A stretch of 60,000 nucleotides of DNA, from positions 52,144,001-52,204,000 of the forward strand of contig CM060733.1 in assembly GCA_030704615.1 (NCBI GenBank). The letters are read 5' to 3'. This document shows positions 1 to 10,125 of the stretch, piece by piece. The DNA is from Takakia lepidozioides. Lineage: Eukaryota; Streptophyta; Takakiopsida; Takakiales; Takakiaceae. The notes below the pieces were generated by a model, which was not told the DNA's origin, searched no databases, and saw only the letters and a program-made list of their open reading frames with translations. Within the stretch, counting starts at the first letter, position 1; each line of letters opens with the position of its first letter. Both the position numbers and the translations under genes were made by a program.

Positions 1-236
1 CTCATGACAGGTAATTCGGCGCCATTTTTCCAGTGCATGTTCGGACTTAGCCAGTTTTCGGCCCAAAAAAGAGAAATTCGGTGCCATTTTTCCAGACACG
101 GTACCAGTGCATGTTGGGACTTAGCCAGTTTTCGGCCCAAAAAAGAGAAATTCGGTGCCATTTTTCCAGACACGGTACCAGTGCATGTTGGGACTTAGCC
201 AGTTTTCGGCCCCAAAAAGAGAAATTCGGCGCCATT
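1..236. repeat. Tandem array, about 74-bp unit with GGCGCC/GGTGCC core
   Basis: About three copies of a unit that reads AAATTCGGTGCCATTTTTCC, then a GGTACC-containing spacer, then GGACTTAGCCAGTTTTCGG. The same two building blocks recur in the arrays at 4.3-6.1 kb and 9.5-10.1 kb, so this array belongs to the same element family. It lies beyond the 3' end of the minus-strand transposase and may be a terminal or subterminal array of that element. The window edge cuts it off. Confidence 0.8.
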
Positions 237-399
237 TTTCCAGAAATGGCCCCACAACTGCTTCTGTTGGATCTCAGTTTGAATGGAATATTGCCTCATT
301 CCAGGAGTTTTGGGGTGCATTTCATTACACTGCAAAAAAAAGGTCTGATACAGCAAAATGCATTTGAAAATATCCATATGGAGGATTCCGTTTGCCCCA
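237..399. other. Spacer between tandem array and transposase remnant
   Basis: Short non-repetitive stretch joining the left array to the transposase 3' region. I see no gene or signal in it. Confidence 0.5.
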
Positions 400-1827
400 T
401 CAATGATTTCTGGAATCCCTAAGAAGGAGTTTGTGCAGCTCGTTCACGCTCAACGCCGGTGCATGAATAAAGTCATCAATAGTCACGTTCATCCTCAACC
501 TCTTCAGGTAAATGTAATACAGATGCTTGCACGGATAATACTTGAACCCTTCTTTGCTTCCATCAACGAGAAGTCCGTACAGTTGCAAGTCGGCTCCACT
601 CCAATCGTAATTGTGTATACATCGTCGCGTACAGCCGAGCCGGCCGTTGCCATCCGATACACACGCCCAAGGCCGGGTGGGGGTACGTCCACGGAGCTCT
701 GAATAGTGCAAGCCATCCCAAGAGCATTGGCAATCCGAGTCTCATTCAACTTGTTGGGAGGTGTCGTCTCTTCACTCTTCCGAATCGCATTGTGGGATGT
801 GCAGAATTGTCCAATCCGTCTCTACTGGACCGAGCAGTCTGCAATGGCTGGGTCTGAGGAACCGGAAATGCGTGGGCCGGGATGTCTGTGCGTTGCACCA
901 TTCGAAATCCTGCTGCAGATAGAGCATCCGCCTCATTCTGAGAGAGGCTGCAACCCGGTGCAACAGGCTAGACGCCCGGAGGCTCCGGCATTCCCTGAAT
1001 CCCGTACTTGGGCTTGCCAAATACACAGGTCATTATGTCATGCCTACAGAACCAAAATGTCTGCGTTGTGGCGTGAGCAAATGTGGGAGTCAAAAATCTG
1101 CCGCTGAAACAAGGTGCAGGTACAGCACCGTGTGGGTTCCTCCGAATCATCTCACCACAGCGTGCTCTCGTATCCACCCGGATGGCGCAACACTTCCCTC
1201 GAAATGCCGGCAATGTCCTCGCAATTCTCCACTGTGACTCCGACACTCTTGTCTCCACAATGGGAATGTTGTATTGCTTTACTACAGATGGCTCGTTATG
1301 TTGCCGGGGCACGCGCCCTGTGCTCAAAGGAGATGGCGATGTTGAACGTGCAGGACTTCCGGTGCTCGACGAGACCTCCTCGGACAACATCACCGGACCA
1401 CGAGGGAGCGTGCGAATATTCTTGTCAGCTCGCCATGAATCCTCTTCTCCGCCAGGTGCCTCGTCAAGTCTTCGTCTCACTGGATGGGTATGAACATCTC
1501 CTTCCAAATGTTGGCCTCTTCGCAGCAATGGCGTGTCCCGAAGGCCCTCTCGCAAGGCCGCCGCCCACTTTCGAGGATTCTTCGATCTGGAGGCAGTCCG
1601 CATCAGCATTTCCTGCCTGTCCGGCCCCAAGCCCACTGTTTCCCTTTCAAGAACTCGTTGTACCTGCATTGCTGCATAATTGACCTCACAATGTCCTCCG
1701 TTGTGGCAGTGAGGATGTCCACCAGATGCGCCGCAGAGGAGGCACGCCAGGAAGAGTGCACTGATTCGGCCATGTTTGTCGTGGGCATGTCGGTGTCGGA
1801 GTCGAGACACATTTCCTGCACAAGCAC
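400..1827 (-). pseudogene. C-terminal part of MULE-like transposase with SWIM zinc finger, frameshifted
   Basis: This continues the transposase read on the minus strand from 4004 down to 1898. Open pieces lie at 968-1810 and 1603-1827 (which encodes ...DILTATTEDIVRSIMQQC). A last piece carries a SWIM-type C-x-C...C-x-H finger: CNC is encoded at 579-587 and CKH at 523-531, with a one-base frame change between them. SWIM fingers follow the DDE domain in many MULE and FAR1-type transposases, so position and order fit. After the finger the frame reads LYYIYLKRL and continues to about 400. The many frame changes show the copy is dead. The middle part (about 970-1500) has no motif I recognise. Confidence 0.6.
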
Positions 1828-1897
1828 ATGTTCAGGTTACAAGCAAGTTACAAATATGGCCAAGAATAATATCCAACGGGACGCGAATTCGTGCAAC

Positions 1898-4004
1898 TCA
1901 CCTCCCGCATATAGTCGCCGAACTGGAAAAACGATAATGCCACCATGCTAGCCAACTGACCATTGCTCCTTCGTCTGATTTCCTTACAGCACCTGACGAT
2001 GTCCACCAAGCCCGTATGCATGCAAACTGTGTCTCTGCATCATCCAAGGTGGGAGCGCGCTTCCACGCAAGGCACATGGAATGGTGCTCCTCTCTGAAAT
2101 CTGGCGCCACGAGCCTGGTTGTGTACTGCGAAAGGCTCTGCAGAAAATGGAACCCACAAGATCTCTCCTTGCCTTCCATGGGAACATTGGGGTCTTGCCC
2201 GTACACCCTTCGGATGGCAGCCCAATTTGCTTGTGCGTTGTCCGCCATGAAACCACGGAAATTGGGAGGGGGCAATCCCGCCTTGGCCATCTGTTCGTTT
2301 ATTCCCTGCCAAAGAAGCATCTCCGATTGTGTGTCCTCTCCTTTCATCTCACAAATAGCAATTGTCATTAGCATCCTGCAGTGGGTGTCGTAGACATGTG
2401 CACCCATTGTCACCCACTGGTGATTTGTAATTCGCTTGATATGGTCGAACATGACCCAACTGTTTGACAAGTTCCCACTCGTCATCCTGTCGACCAGTTC
2501 GACGCCACTGCCAGGTCCACACGTGGACATTTTGAATACGAAACAACGATCTGCCTCAGTCCCTTGTCCTGGAAACCTACTTCCATGAATGTAGTCATAT
2601 CCACATCGTCGCTTCACCTCCAGAATGGAGTGCATATCCGAGCCACGCCCAATTTTCTGTTTGCATGAGACAATGTGGTTTCGGACATTCGGTGAACATA
2701 CGTGGGACACCGACTCCAGCAATGCCTCCATTTCCTTCTCATCGAGAGGAACTCTATCGGAGCCGTCTTCCGACATAATTCTGGCCAATGCCATCTTATG
2801 GGCGGCTTGGAGCTGTATCTGTTTGGGTTTGGCACCCGGTCTCAACTTAACCTCCTCCTGAACGAGCTGCTCTGCTTCGTGGGCAGCCTCCCGCGAGTTC
2901 CCCCTCGCCAATTTGTGACAATGGGAACCAACGTGTATGCAAGCTCGGGTGAGGTCAGGGAATCGGTGCAACACATAGAACTGCTTGGCATTACAAACAG
3001 ACATGCAGTGTGGTGGTTCTTTGCAATGCGCACACTTAAATGTGGAGTTCGGAACCTTCTCCTGAGCTCGAAATGGTTGGTGAGCTGTGCCTGTCCAATC
3101 GGTCTCGTTCCTGTGACCTCTGGATTTAAAGTGGAAGCAAGTTGGGGAGAAACACCGCAACGCGCCCGCACAAACAACGTAGCGCACCCGCACACCATCA
3201 AGCATCTTCATGCTGGTGGTTTTTGGTAACGCACCAAGGATGACCGTCATGTTTTCTATCCATATCTGTCAACATTCCGGACGCCCTCGAGTAGTCCGCC
3301 CGAGGAGGGAACTCAAAGAAGATATTACCGTCGACGTCGGCGGGAAGGCATGTAACCGATTTAATTGCGAACTTGCTGTAGTCCAGCCCGGCCAGCTCCG
3401 ACCGGTGTCCCTCCAGGTGAAGCCCTCGCAGAATTTCTAGAATAGATCGAACTGCGGTGCTCGTGCTGGGAATATGACTCCCTCCTCCACTGACGTCCAT
3501 TGAGGACTTGCCTGATCTCCAGGACGACCTCGGAACTTCCATGACCTCGTCTGAGTCGGACAGGTTGTGAACAACCCGGTTCTCGGTCGTCTTCATGGAT
3601 GGGTTCAGCTCTGGATTAACTTCGTTGCGGACTTCTCTCTTTGAGGTACCCACTCTCTGATTCGCGGATTGTTTCGTGGAAGGCGCCAGGATAGACTGTG
3701 CATTTGGCGGGCAAATGAAGTCCCCAACAGCCCTGTATATGACGCTGTCCGATGGTGGAACTCGCCATTCCCTGCCATCGCCGAAATCATCGTGGAGCAC
3801 AACAATACTCTCGACAACAAGGCCGTTTGAGTCCTTCCTTTCCTCCTCCCAAAAAACCGACCCCGGTTTCAGGTGGTATCGAACGCACAGATATTTCTCC
3901 ATCACCCGGCAGGTGTCCCCTCTGCACGGAAATGAAGCTCTATGCTCGTGAGGAGGGCAGTACACTGTAGCGCTCGGGTTTTCCGCCATGGGAGATGTGC
4001 ACAC
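1898..4004 (-). pseudogene. MULE-like transposase, N-terminal and catalytic parts
   Basis: Two minus-strand open frames, 3198-4004 (268 codons) and 1898-3250 (450 codons), overlap and read as one protein joined by a single frame change near 3200. The N-terminal part is polar. It is followed by a Cys/His-rich region (FKCAHCKEPPHCMSVC, then RACIHVGSHCH) and then a DDE-like domain. In that domain the first acidic residue is in VYDTHCRML and the second is in the MULE-typical GFMADNAQANWAAIRRVYG, followed by a Cys/His pair (CGFHFLQSL). This is the Mutator layout: zinc region, DDE, then SWIM (next entry). The frameshift and the stop at about 1898 mark it as inactive. Its 5' end faces the palindromic arrays at 4.3-6.1 kb, which may contain its promoter. 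Confidence 0.65.
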
Positions 4005-4269
4005 AAGACTGCTAGGATGGCGTGCGGGAAGCTCCCTGGTAGAAGGGGTGCAGCGATGGGAATGAATGCGATGCCGATTTGTCCGAGCGACGAAGCCTGA
4101 TCCAAATCCAGGGAGCCAACTATCTCAAAAATCCACAGTCAGAGTGTTAATGAACCTTGTCTCCGGAATGCGGCCCCTGGTCTTTGCGCAATAACTGCCA
4201 ACGGTATGCAGTCAGAAAGTGGGGGGCCGTCCGGATGATGACGGCTGAAGGGGAGAAGCCGGCACCGTG
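4005..4269 (-). other. Possible upstream leader or exon of the transposase
   Basis: On the minus strand a reading frame continues from about 4135 into 4005 (it includes DQASSLGQIGIAFIPIAAP), but no start or splice junction can be fixed. It may be the 5' leader of the transposase. Confidence 0.25.
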
Positions 4270-5060
4270 CCCTCACATTACTACCCCCGAATGGAAATTC
4301 GGCACCCAATATCCAACAGAGGAAGCCCCTGAAGTCGCCTCGGGCGCAGAGGCCGGAGTGTGTGCGACAGAGAACATCCCCTGGATGGAGATTCGGCGCC
4401 GAATTTCCATCCGGCCCCCCAAAGGGAGTCGTGTCGGGGGTCAGGCCGAAAACTGGACGGCATAAAAACATCCCCAGATGGAAAAACGGCGCCGAATTTT
4501 CCATCCGGGGCGGTTCGGATGCAGTCGGGAGGGGGGAGTGGCCTGCAGTTGGCCGTCACATTTCAACCCCCGGACGGAAATTCGGCACCGAATATCGAAC
4601 AGGGGACGCCCGGATGAAGTCGCCTCGGGCGCAGAGGCCGGCGAGTGTGCGACAGAGAACATCCCATGGACGGAGATTCGGCGCCGAATTTCCATCCGGG
4701 CCCCCCCCAAAGGAAGTCTTGTCGGGGGGTCAGACCGAAAACTGGCCGACATAAAAACTTCCACAGATGGGAAAACGGCGCCGAATTTGCATCCTGCATG
4801 TAAGTTGAATCCCGGATGGATGGAAATTCGGCGCCGAATTTCCATCCAGCAGGTAGGTGAATCCCGGATGGATGGAGATTCGGCGCCGATTTCCGTCCAG
4901 CAGGTAAGTGGAATCCTGGATGGATGGGATTTCGGCGCCGAATTTCCATCAAGCACGTAAGACCGAATCCCGCATAAATGGAAATTCGGCGCCGAATTTC
5001 CATCCAGCAGTAAGTCGGATGGGTGCCGTATGGATATTCGGCGCCGAATTTCCATTCGCC
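4270..5060. repeat. Left palindromic array (GGCGCC-centred)
   Basis: About eleven copies of a palindrome whose core is AAATTCGGCGCCGAATTT, usually flanked by ATGG and CCAT. They lie every 50-100 bp at about 4290, 4387, 4478, 4576, 4672, 4768, 4822, 4873, 4926, 4977 and 5030. Spacers share ATCCCGGATGG-type words. The density of a single palindrome between two divergent genes suggests binding sites or subterminal repeats of a transposon. Because the core is palindromic, short ORFs here on both strands are artefacts (reading ...GNSAPNFHP... or ...EIRRRISI...). Confidence 0.9.
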
Positions 5061-5355
5061 ATGTATTTCTGAGCGTGGAATTACCTTCGTGCAGGTAATT
5101 CCCAATGAGAATTACCTTTTGCAGGTAATTTCCAGATCAGAATTACCTTCCTGCAGGTAATTCCAATCGATGTGAATTCTTCGTCCCAATTACCTGCACG
5201 AAGGTAATTCTCATCTGGAAATTACCTGCACGAAGGTAATTCTCATCTGGAAATTACCTGCACAAAGGTAATTCTCATCTGGGAATTACCTGCACGAAGG
5301 TAATTCCACGCTCAGAAATACATGGCGAATGGAAATTCGGCGCCGAATATCCATT
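5018..5355. repeat. Large head-to-head inverted repeat around GAATTACCT hairpins
   Basis: The left arm (about 5018-5165) and right arm (about 5185-5355) are near-perfect reverse complements, from GGTGCC through the palindrome, a CATGTATTTCTGAGCGTGG block, and two to four units of AATTACCTTCGTGCAGGTAATT. Each of those units is itself an inverted repeat. The centre lies near 5175, midway between the transposase and methyltransferase-like genes. It could be the meeting point of two element termini, or the symmetrical centre of one element with a bidirectional promoter. Confidence 0.85.
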
Positions 5356-6055
5356 TGGCACCGATTCGAATTACCTGCAGGATGGAAATTCGGCGCCGAA
5401 TTTCCATTTATGCGGGATTCGACTTACCTGCTGGATGGAAATTCGGCGCCGAATTTCCATTCATCCGGTATTGAAATTACCTGCAGGATGGAAATTCGGC
5501 GCCGAATTTCCATTTATGCGGGATTCGACTTACCTGCTGGATGGAAATTCGGCGCCGCCAAATTCCATTATGCGGGATTCGACTTACCTGCTGGATGGAA
5601 ATTCGGCGCCGAATTTCCATTTATGCGGGATTCGAATTACCTGCAGGAGGGAAATTCGGCGCACCGCCCTACCTGCGCGGATGGAAATTCGGCGCCGGAT
5701 TTCCATCCGCGCGCTCCGAATTACCTGCATGAGGGAAATCTGGGCGCACGCCCTACCTGCGCGGATGGAATTCGGCGCCGGATTTCCATCCGCGCGCTTC
5801 CGAATTACCTGCATGAGGGAAATTTGCACCGCCGCCCTACCTGCGCGGATGGAAATTCGGCGCCGGATTTCCATCCGCGCGCTTCCGAATTACCTGCATG
5901 AGGGAAATTTCCACCGCCGCCCTACCTGCGCGGATGGAAATTCGGCGCCGATTTCCATCCGCCGCTTCCGAATTACCTGCATGAGGGAAATTTCCAGCGC
6001 CGCCCTTCCTCCGCGGATGGAAATTCGGCGCCGGATATCCATCCTGCTGCGCTCT
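5329..6055. repeat. Right palindromic array (GGCGCC-centred)
   Basis: About twelve further copies of the same palindrome, at about 5330, 5384, 5436, 5489, 5541, 5595, 5651, 5682, 5766, 5848, 5934 and 6019. They are separated by GAATTACCTGC spacers. From 5680 on, the unit changes to a ~85-bp subtype with GGCGCCGGATTTCC and CCTACCTGCGCGG, showing local amplification of a variant. Confidence 0.9.
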
Positions 6056-7130
6056 GAATTACCTCTACGTTGGAAATTCCGGGACTGTTTACGTCGATTT
6101 TCATCCGACATGGAGGGCTTCATCCGACATTTAATTGCGCAGTTGGGCAATAAATGTCGACGGCCGTCGGTTATTATTTGGGCTGGCGACGCATGGCTTC
6201 CTGGACACGTACCCTAAATCTCATGCTAACACTTGGCTTAACATGGTATTCCAGGCATGTACCCCAAAAAGAGATCTCTTTGGCTGGGACTTATGCCGCC
6301 TGAAGGGCGTGGCTCTCCTGAGAGAGACCTCACATCCAGACCGCGGCGGAAGTTGAAAGCTCTGTACTACGGACGACGGCCAATCTCTCGCATGGCCAAA
6401 CTGAAGCTCCAGCAGGAGATTCCAGTGTCTTGCTCACAACCTGCGCCAACTGAAGCCGAGTACTCTCAGGCAAGCCACTTCTGCTTCGGTTTGTTCGATT
6501 TATTTTTGCTTTCGCTTTGTTTTTGCATCTTCATCCTGGCTTTGCTGTATGAGTGAACTTTAGATAGTTGAGTGAACCTTAGATTGTTTGCAATGCGGTG
6601 TGCAAATCCGGCAGCTCTGGAGAAGGCTGCTTGTGCATGTCATTCTTAGGCATTGTTTGCATTTGTTTTCATTGTTGTTGCATGGCTCTCCATACTTCCT
6701 AAACTTGTTATGTTTTCATTTTTGCTACATGATTGTTGCTATGGTGGTTGCGCTGCTCGTTGCGATTGCTCTTTTGCACCGATGTTGGTTTTCACGATTT
6801 TTGTCAATGACAGAGTGACGACGAGCCCGGCCACGCTGGTGGTATCATCGACAGCTCCAACTCATCGCATGTTTGAATCGCCCACTTTGGGGCGAGAAGG
6901 CAAACTTAAACTTTTGTTGGTGGACGGGAGGACTTTGCAACGAGATTACGACAGAGTAGGCATTGGGAGGTTTGGTGCAGGCGGCATGGCAGTAATGGCG
7001 TGAGGACATGAGGACAGCAGATCCGGCAATGGAGGTTGTTCATGCACATGCAGTAGGGCCCGCCCACGCAAAGAAAAAAGAGAGCTAAGCACATGCAATC
7101 CCCGGCGAGGAGAGCAGTCACGGGCTGCGG
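6056..7130 (+). other. 5' region of the divergent plus-strand gene, possible leader exons
   Basis: An ATG-initiated frame at 6257-6469 (begins MYPKKRSLWLGLMPPEGRG) ends near a possible GC-type donor (CAG/GCAAG). A T-rich stretch follows, then a possible acceptor at 6811-6813 with a short open frame to 7003. Splice phases do not match cleanly, so this is only a candidate 5' part of the methyltransferase-like gene downstream. No other gene is seen. Confidence 0.25.
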
Positions 7131-7844
7131 ATGGGGGAAGGAAGCAGTGCGCGCAGGTTGTCAGTTTCGCCTCAATCAAAGGTGGTCGTCTTGGAGGGCT
7201 CCCCTGCTGCTAGCCCTAGTAAGAAACAGAACGCCCGTGCGAGGGCAAAAGAGAGGGCAAAAGAACAGACGAGACAGAATGCTAGCCAGGAGGAAAGAGA
7301 AAAGGCCCTGAAGAGCCAGTGGTGCCCAAATGACAGATGCCAAGTAGCGAGGGACCCACAGAGACGGTGATCCCTACAAACACCACAGAGAGCAGTAGCA
7401 CACCGGTTAGACCATCGCGGGCAAGAGCAGCCCCCGCAATTTACCCATACGGTGGAGAGTGGAGGAGAGGAAGAACACCTGAAAGAGCACGGATTGTGCA
7501 AGTTCGAGGTGGAAGCCAGGGAGAGGGCAGTAGAGACGACGAGAGTGCTGGAGGTGGTTTCGCAGGTGGCTGACCCTGTTGAGAGGACGACATGGAGGTT
7601 TCTGACCAGGATGACATCCTCCCGACATCCCCAGGCCCCAAACCCCGGAGCATACAGGCTGGATTTGGCGGTCCTGGTGGGCTGCCGGAAAACCCCTCTG
7701 CAGCAGACGTCATGTCTGAGGCGGATATGAAGTTGGCCACTGCCAAGATGTTGGAGGCAACCCACAGCAACATTGGCAGGTGCTGGGGGCATGGTGTACC
7801 CGGCCAAGCTTCGAATTCCCCTTTGCCGCTTGGTGTCATTGCAG

Positions 7845-8240
7845 GTGGTGAGACCTGCCCTCCCAGGCGATATCGACAAGCTGAAATTCTCCCGGGATGG
7901 ATATCGAATGGGTCTGCCGCCTTTTACGTTTTCATGAGAACGACCACGGAGCTTCCCTTGCCCACACTTCCGATGAGGTGGACAAATGGGGTCCCCATTG
8001 GCAAACCGCGAAATGAGGAGTTCGAGAGATCGATTGCTAGTGATCCTCTTTTCCAGCACATGTCCGGTAGATGTTTCTCCGTGTGGGACGACAATCATCG
8101 CTCCTGGCATGGATGGAGCACATTGCCCAAGCCCACCCCAACGATCTCGATTGGCATTTCCGTCGTCGATTGTGTTGTCCTGAAGGTTTGCGGGCCCAAA
8201 GATTCGCAGTCTTCTCAAGCTACAATGGCCGACATCAACT
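7845..8240 (+). other. ParB/Srx-like segment of the methyltransferase-like pseudogene
   Basis: It follows a possible acceptor (TCATTGCAG, ends 7844). One frame reads VVRPALPGDIDKLKFS and a second reads VPIGKPRNEEFERSIASDP, then HMSGRCFSVWDDNHR. A frame change leads to WMEHIAQAHPNDLDWHF. The DxNHR core followed by an aromatic-rich helix resembles the nucleotide-binding motif of ParB/sulfiredoxin domains, which precede N6/N4 methylases in some bacterial and phage proteins. A donor-like GTAGCT follows at 8241. Confidence 0.4.
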
Positions 8241-8640
8241 CGTAGCTACAACCCATCTCGCTTTTGGACTTTGAATTTGGAAGTCATTTCATTGCGACTC
8301 CTCAATATGATGAAAATTCCCATTTCAGTATTGTTTGATGGAATGTGGCACTGCAGGTGCTGAAATGCCTTCATTGCCACCAACTTTCCCATATGCTCTT
8401 CCGAGTGAAGGATGTCGGAAAGCAGGGGTGCAAGAGTTTGTCAATTCGCCCAGTGCCGACCTCCTGCTCAAGTCGGAGCAAAGGCACAGAACCTGGTATA
8501 GGCTGAGCGTCCTACGCCATGGTGGACTACATATTTCGGGTAAAGCTCCTGACAGTCTTTGTTGAGCTATTTGTCTCTCCTCCCCCCAATAGAAGATTGT
8601 GTGAGCAGGATCGCTAATCTTGATGTGGCCTTTTCGACAG

Positions 8641-9465
8641 ACGAAAATACAGCAGATTTGGCACATGCGCGGAGGTTCTACATGGAGTCAGAGGCAGAAG
8701 AATCCAAACCTCCCGGACTCGAATCGTATGTCACAGCTGCGGAGGTGAGGGCCCGCATAATACAAGTCGCGGATGGTAAAGTACGTGGCCATAGCTGATC
8801 CCGCCCTTGGTGCCGACTTTCTGGTGGAGGTGGGGAAGCACTACTCCGCGCTCTGAAGCCCACGATGACATTGGAGAAGCTCCATCGTCTAGCCACATCC
8901 TGTGTGGATGCAACAGAAAAGGTGATACATTCTTAACCAAATTGTGGTGGCAACAACTCCTTTTTGTTGTGTGTTTGGCGCTTACGAATATGCTGGGTGT
9001 TGGACAGACCCGGTGGCTCCAAATCTGGAATGGTTCCCAAAGTACCAGGGACATGTGGAGCTTCCCCAAACCGGACCAAACTCTCTGACCCCACATTCGA
9101 CATGTGGATGAACCGCAGACATGGTGGTTTCAGGTACATCCCCACGCTTCGTTTGGGGCTTCTACTCTAGTAGGGGTGGATTCATTGTATTTTTTGAGGA
9201 AAGCGATCTGATGGACAATCTCCACAGGTGACGACGAATGCGCAAGAGCAGCTGGACACACAAGCACATCAGTTCAAGATGGAGATATCTCCTGCAGCAG
9301 AGAGCCTACGTGACTATGTGACGAGGGGTACTTTCTGCTCTACAAAACCAACCTATTCTTTCGGGAGATAGCAGATGCTCGCCGGAGCCACGAGTTCACC
9401 GACCAGCCGAACGCGGACAAAGCAGCAATGCGCCTTCTGTACAGGTACATACGCGCTGCCTTTCT
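8641..9465 (+). other. Middle exons of the methyltransferase-like pseudogene
   Basis: Three conserved-looking blocks follow possible acceptors. Block 1 (8641-8920) encodes ENTADLAHARRFYMESEAEE, then, after a one-base shift, YVAIADPALGADFLVEVGKH and, after a two-base shift, LKPTMTLEKLHRLATS. Block 2 (about 8970-9150) encodes FGAYEYAGCWTDPVAPNLEW. Block 3 follows an acceptor at about 9228 and encodes VTTNAQEQLDTQAHQF, then DEGYFLLYKTNLFFREIADA, ending CTGTACAG/GTACAT near 9446. Each frame change can be repaired by one or two bases without loss of sense, which argues for a once-coding sequence that decayed recently. Confidence 0.45.
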
Positions 9466-9499
9466 TTCAAGTCCTGCATTTTAGGATGTTAGAGGCCTA

Positions 9500-10125
9500 A
9501 GTGGTGTTAGGGAAAATGGCGCCGAATTTCCAGTCAGGGCTCCGAAAATGGCAAAGTCCCTAGACTTGCTGGCCCGGAACTGGAAATTCGGCGCCATTTT
9601 CCAGTTCCAGGCCCTATTGCCGTTCAGGGACTTAGCCATTTTCGGCCTAAGTCCCTAGTGTGGCTGGCCCGGAACTGGAAAATTCGGCGCCGTTTTCCAG
9701 TTCTAGGCCCTATTGCCGTCCAGGGACTTAGCCATTTTCGGGCTAAGTCCCTAGGGTGGCTGGCCCGGAACTGGAAATTCGGCGCCGTTTTCCAGTTCTA
9801 GGCCCTATGCCGTCAGGGACTTAGCCATTTTCGGGCTAAGTCCCTAGGGTGGCTGGCCCGAACTGGAAATTCGGCGCCGTTTTCCAGTTCTAGGCCCTAT
9901 GCCGTCCAGGGACTTAGCCATTTTCGGGCTAAGTCCCTAGGGTGGCTGGCCCGGAACTGGAAATTCGGCGACGTTTCCAGTTCTAGGCCATATTGCCGTC
10001 CAGGGACTTAGCCATTTTCGGGCTAAGTCCCTAGACTGGCTAGCCCTGAAGTGGAAATTCGGCGCCATATTCCAGTCCAGGCCTATTGCCGTCCAGGGAC
10101 TTAGCCATTTTCGGACCTCATTGGT
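9500..10125. repeat. Tandem array of about 95-bp double-hairpin units inside an intron
   Basis: Six to seven copies. Each carries one GGCGCC-centred inverted repeat (CTGGAAATTCGGCGCC ... TTTTCCAG) and one perfect stem-loop, GGGACTTAGCC-attttc-GGCTAAGTCCC. The array falls between the exon ending near 9446 and the acceptor at about 10141. It shares its core with the arrays at 1-236 and 4.3-6.1 kb. Confidence 0.9.

Noticed and set aside
4270-6055. CRISPR-like array of evenly spaced palindromic repeats
   Set aside because: Repeats vary in sequence and spacing, spacers are themselves related, and the DNA is eukaryotic with spliced genes; transposon subterminal repeats explain it better.
4139-6217. 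Long ORFs on both strands reading GNSAPNFHP or EIRRRISI
   Set aside because: They are translations of the palindromic array; both strands are open for the same reason.
7172-8218. A 348-codon minus-strand ORF
   Set aside because: It lies opposite the methylase-like gene, is low-complexity and shows no motif.
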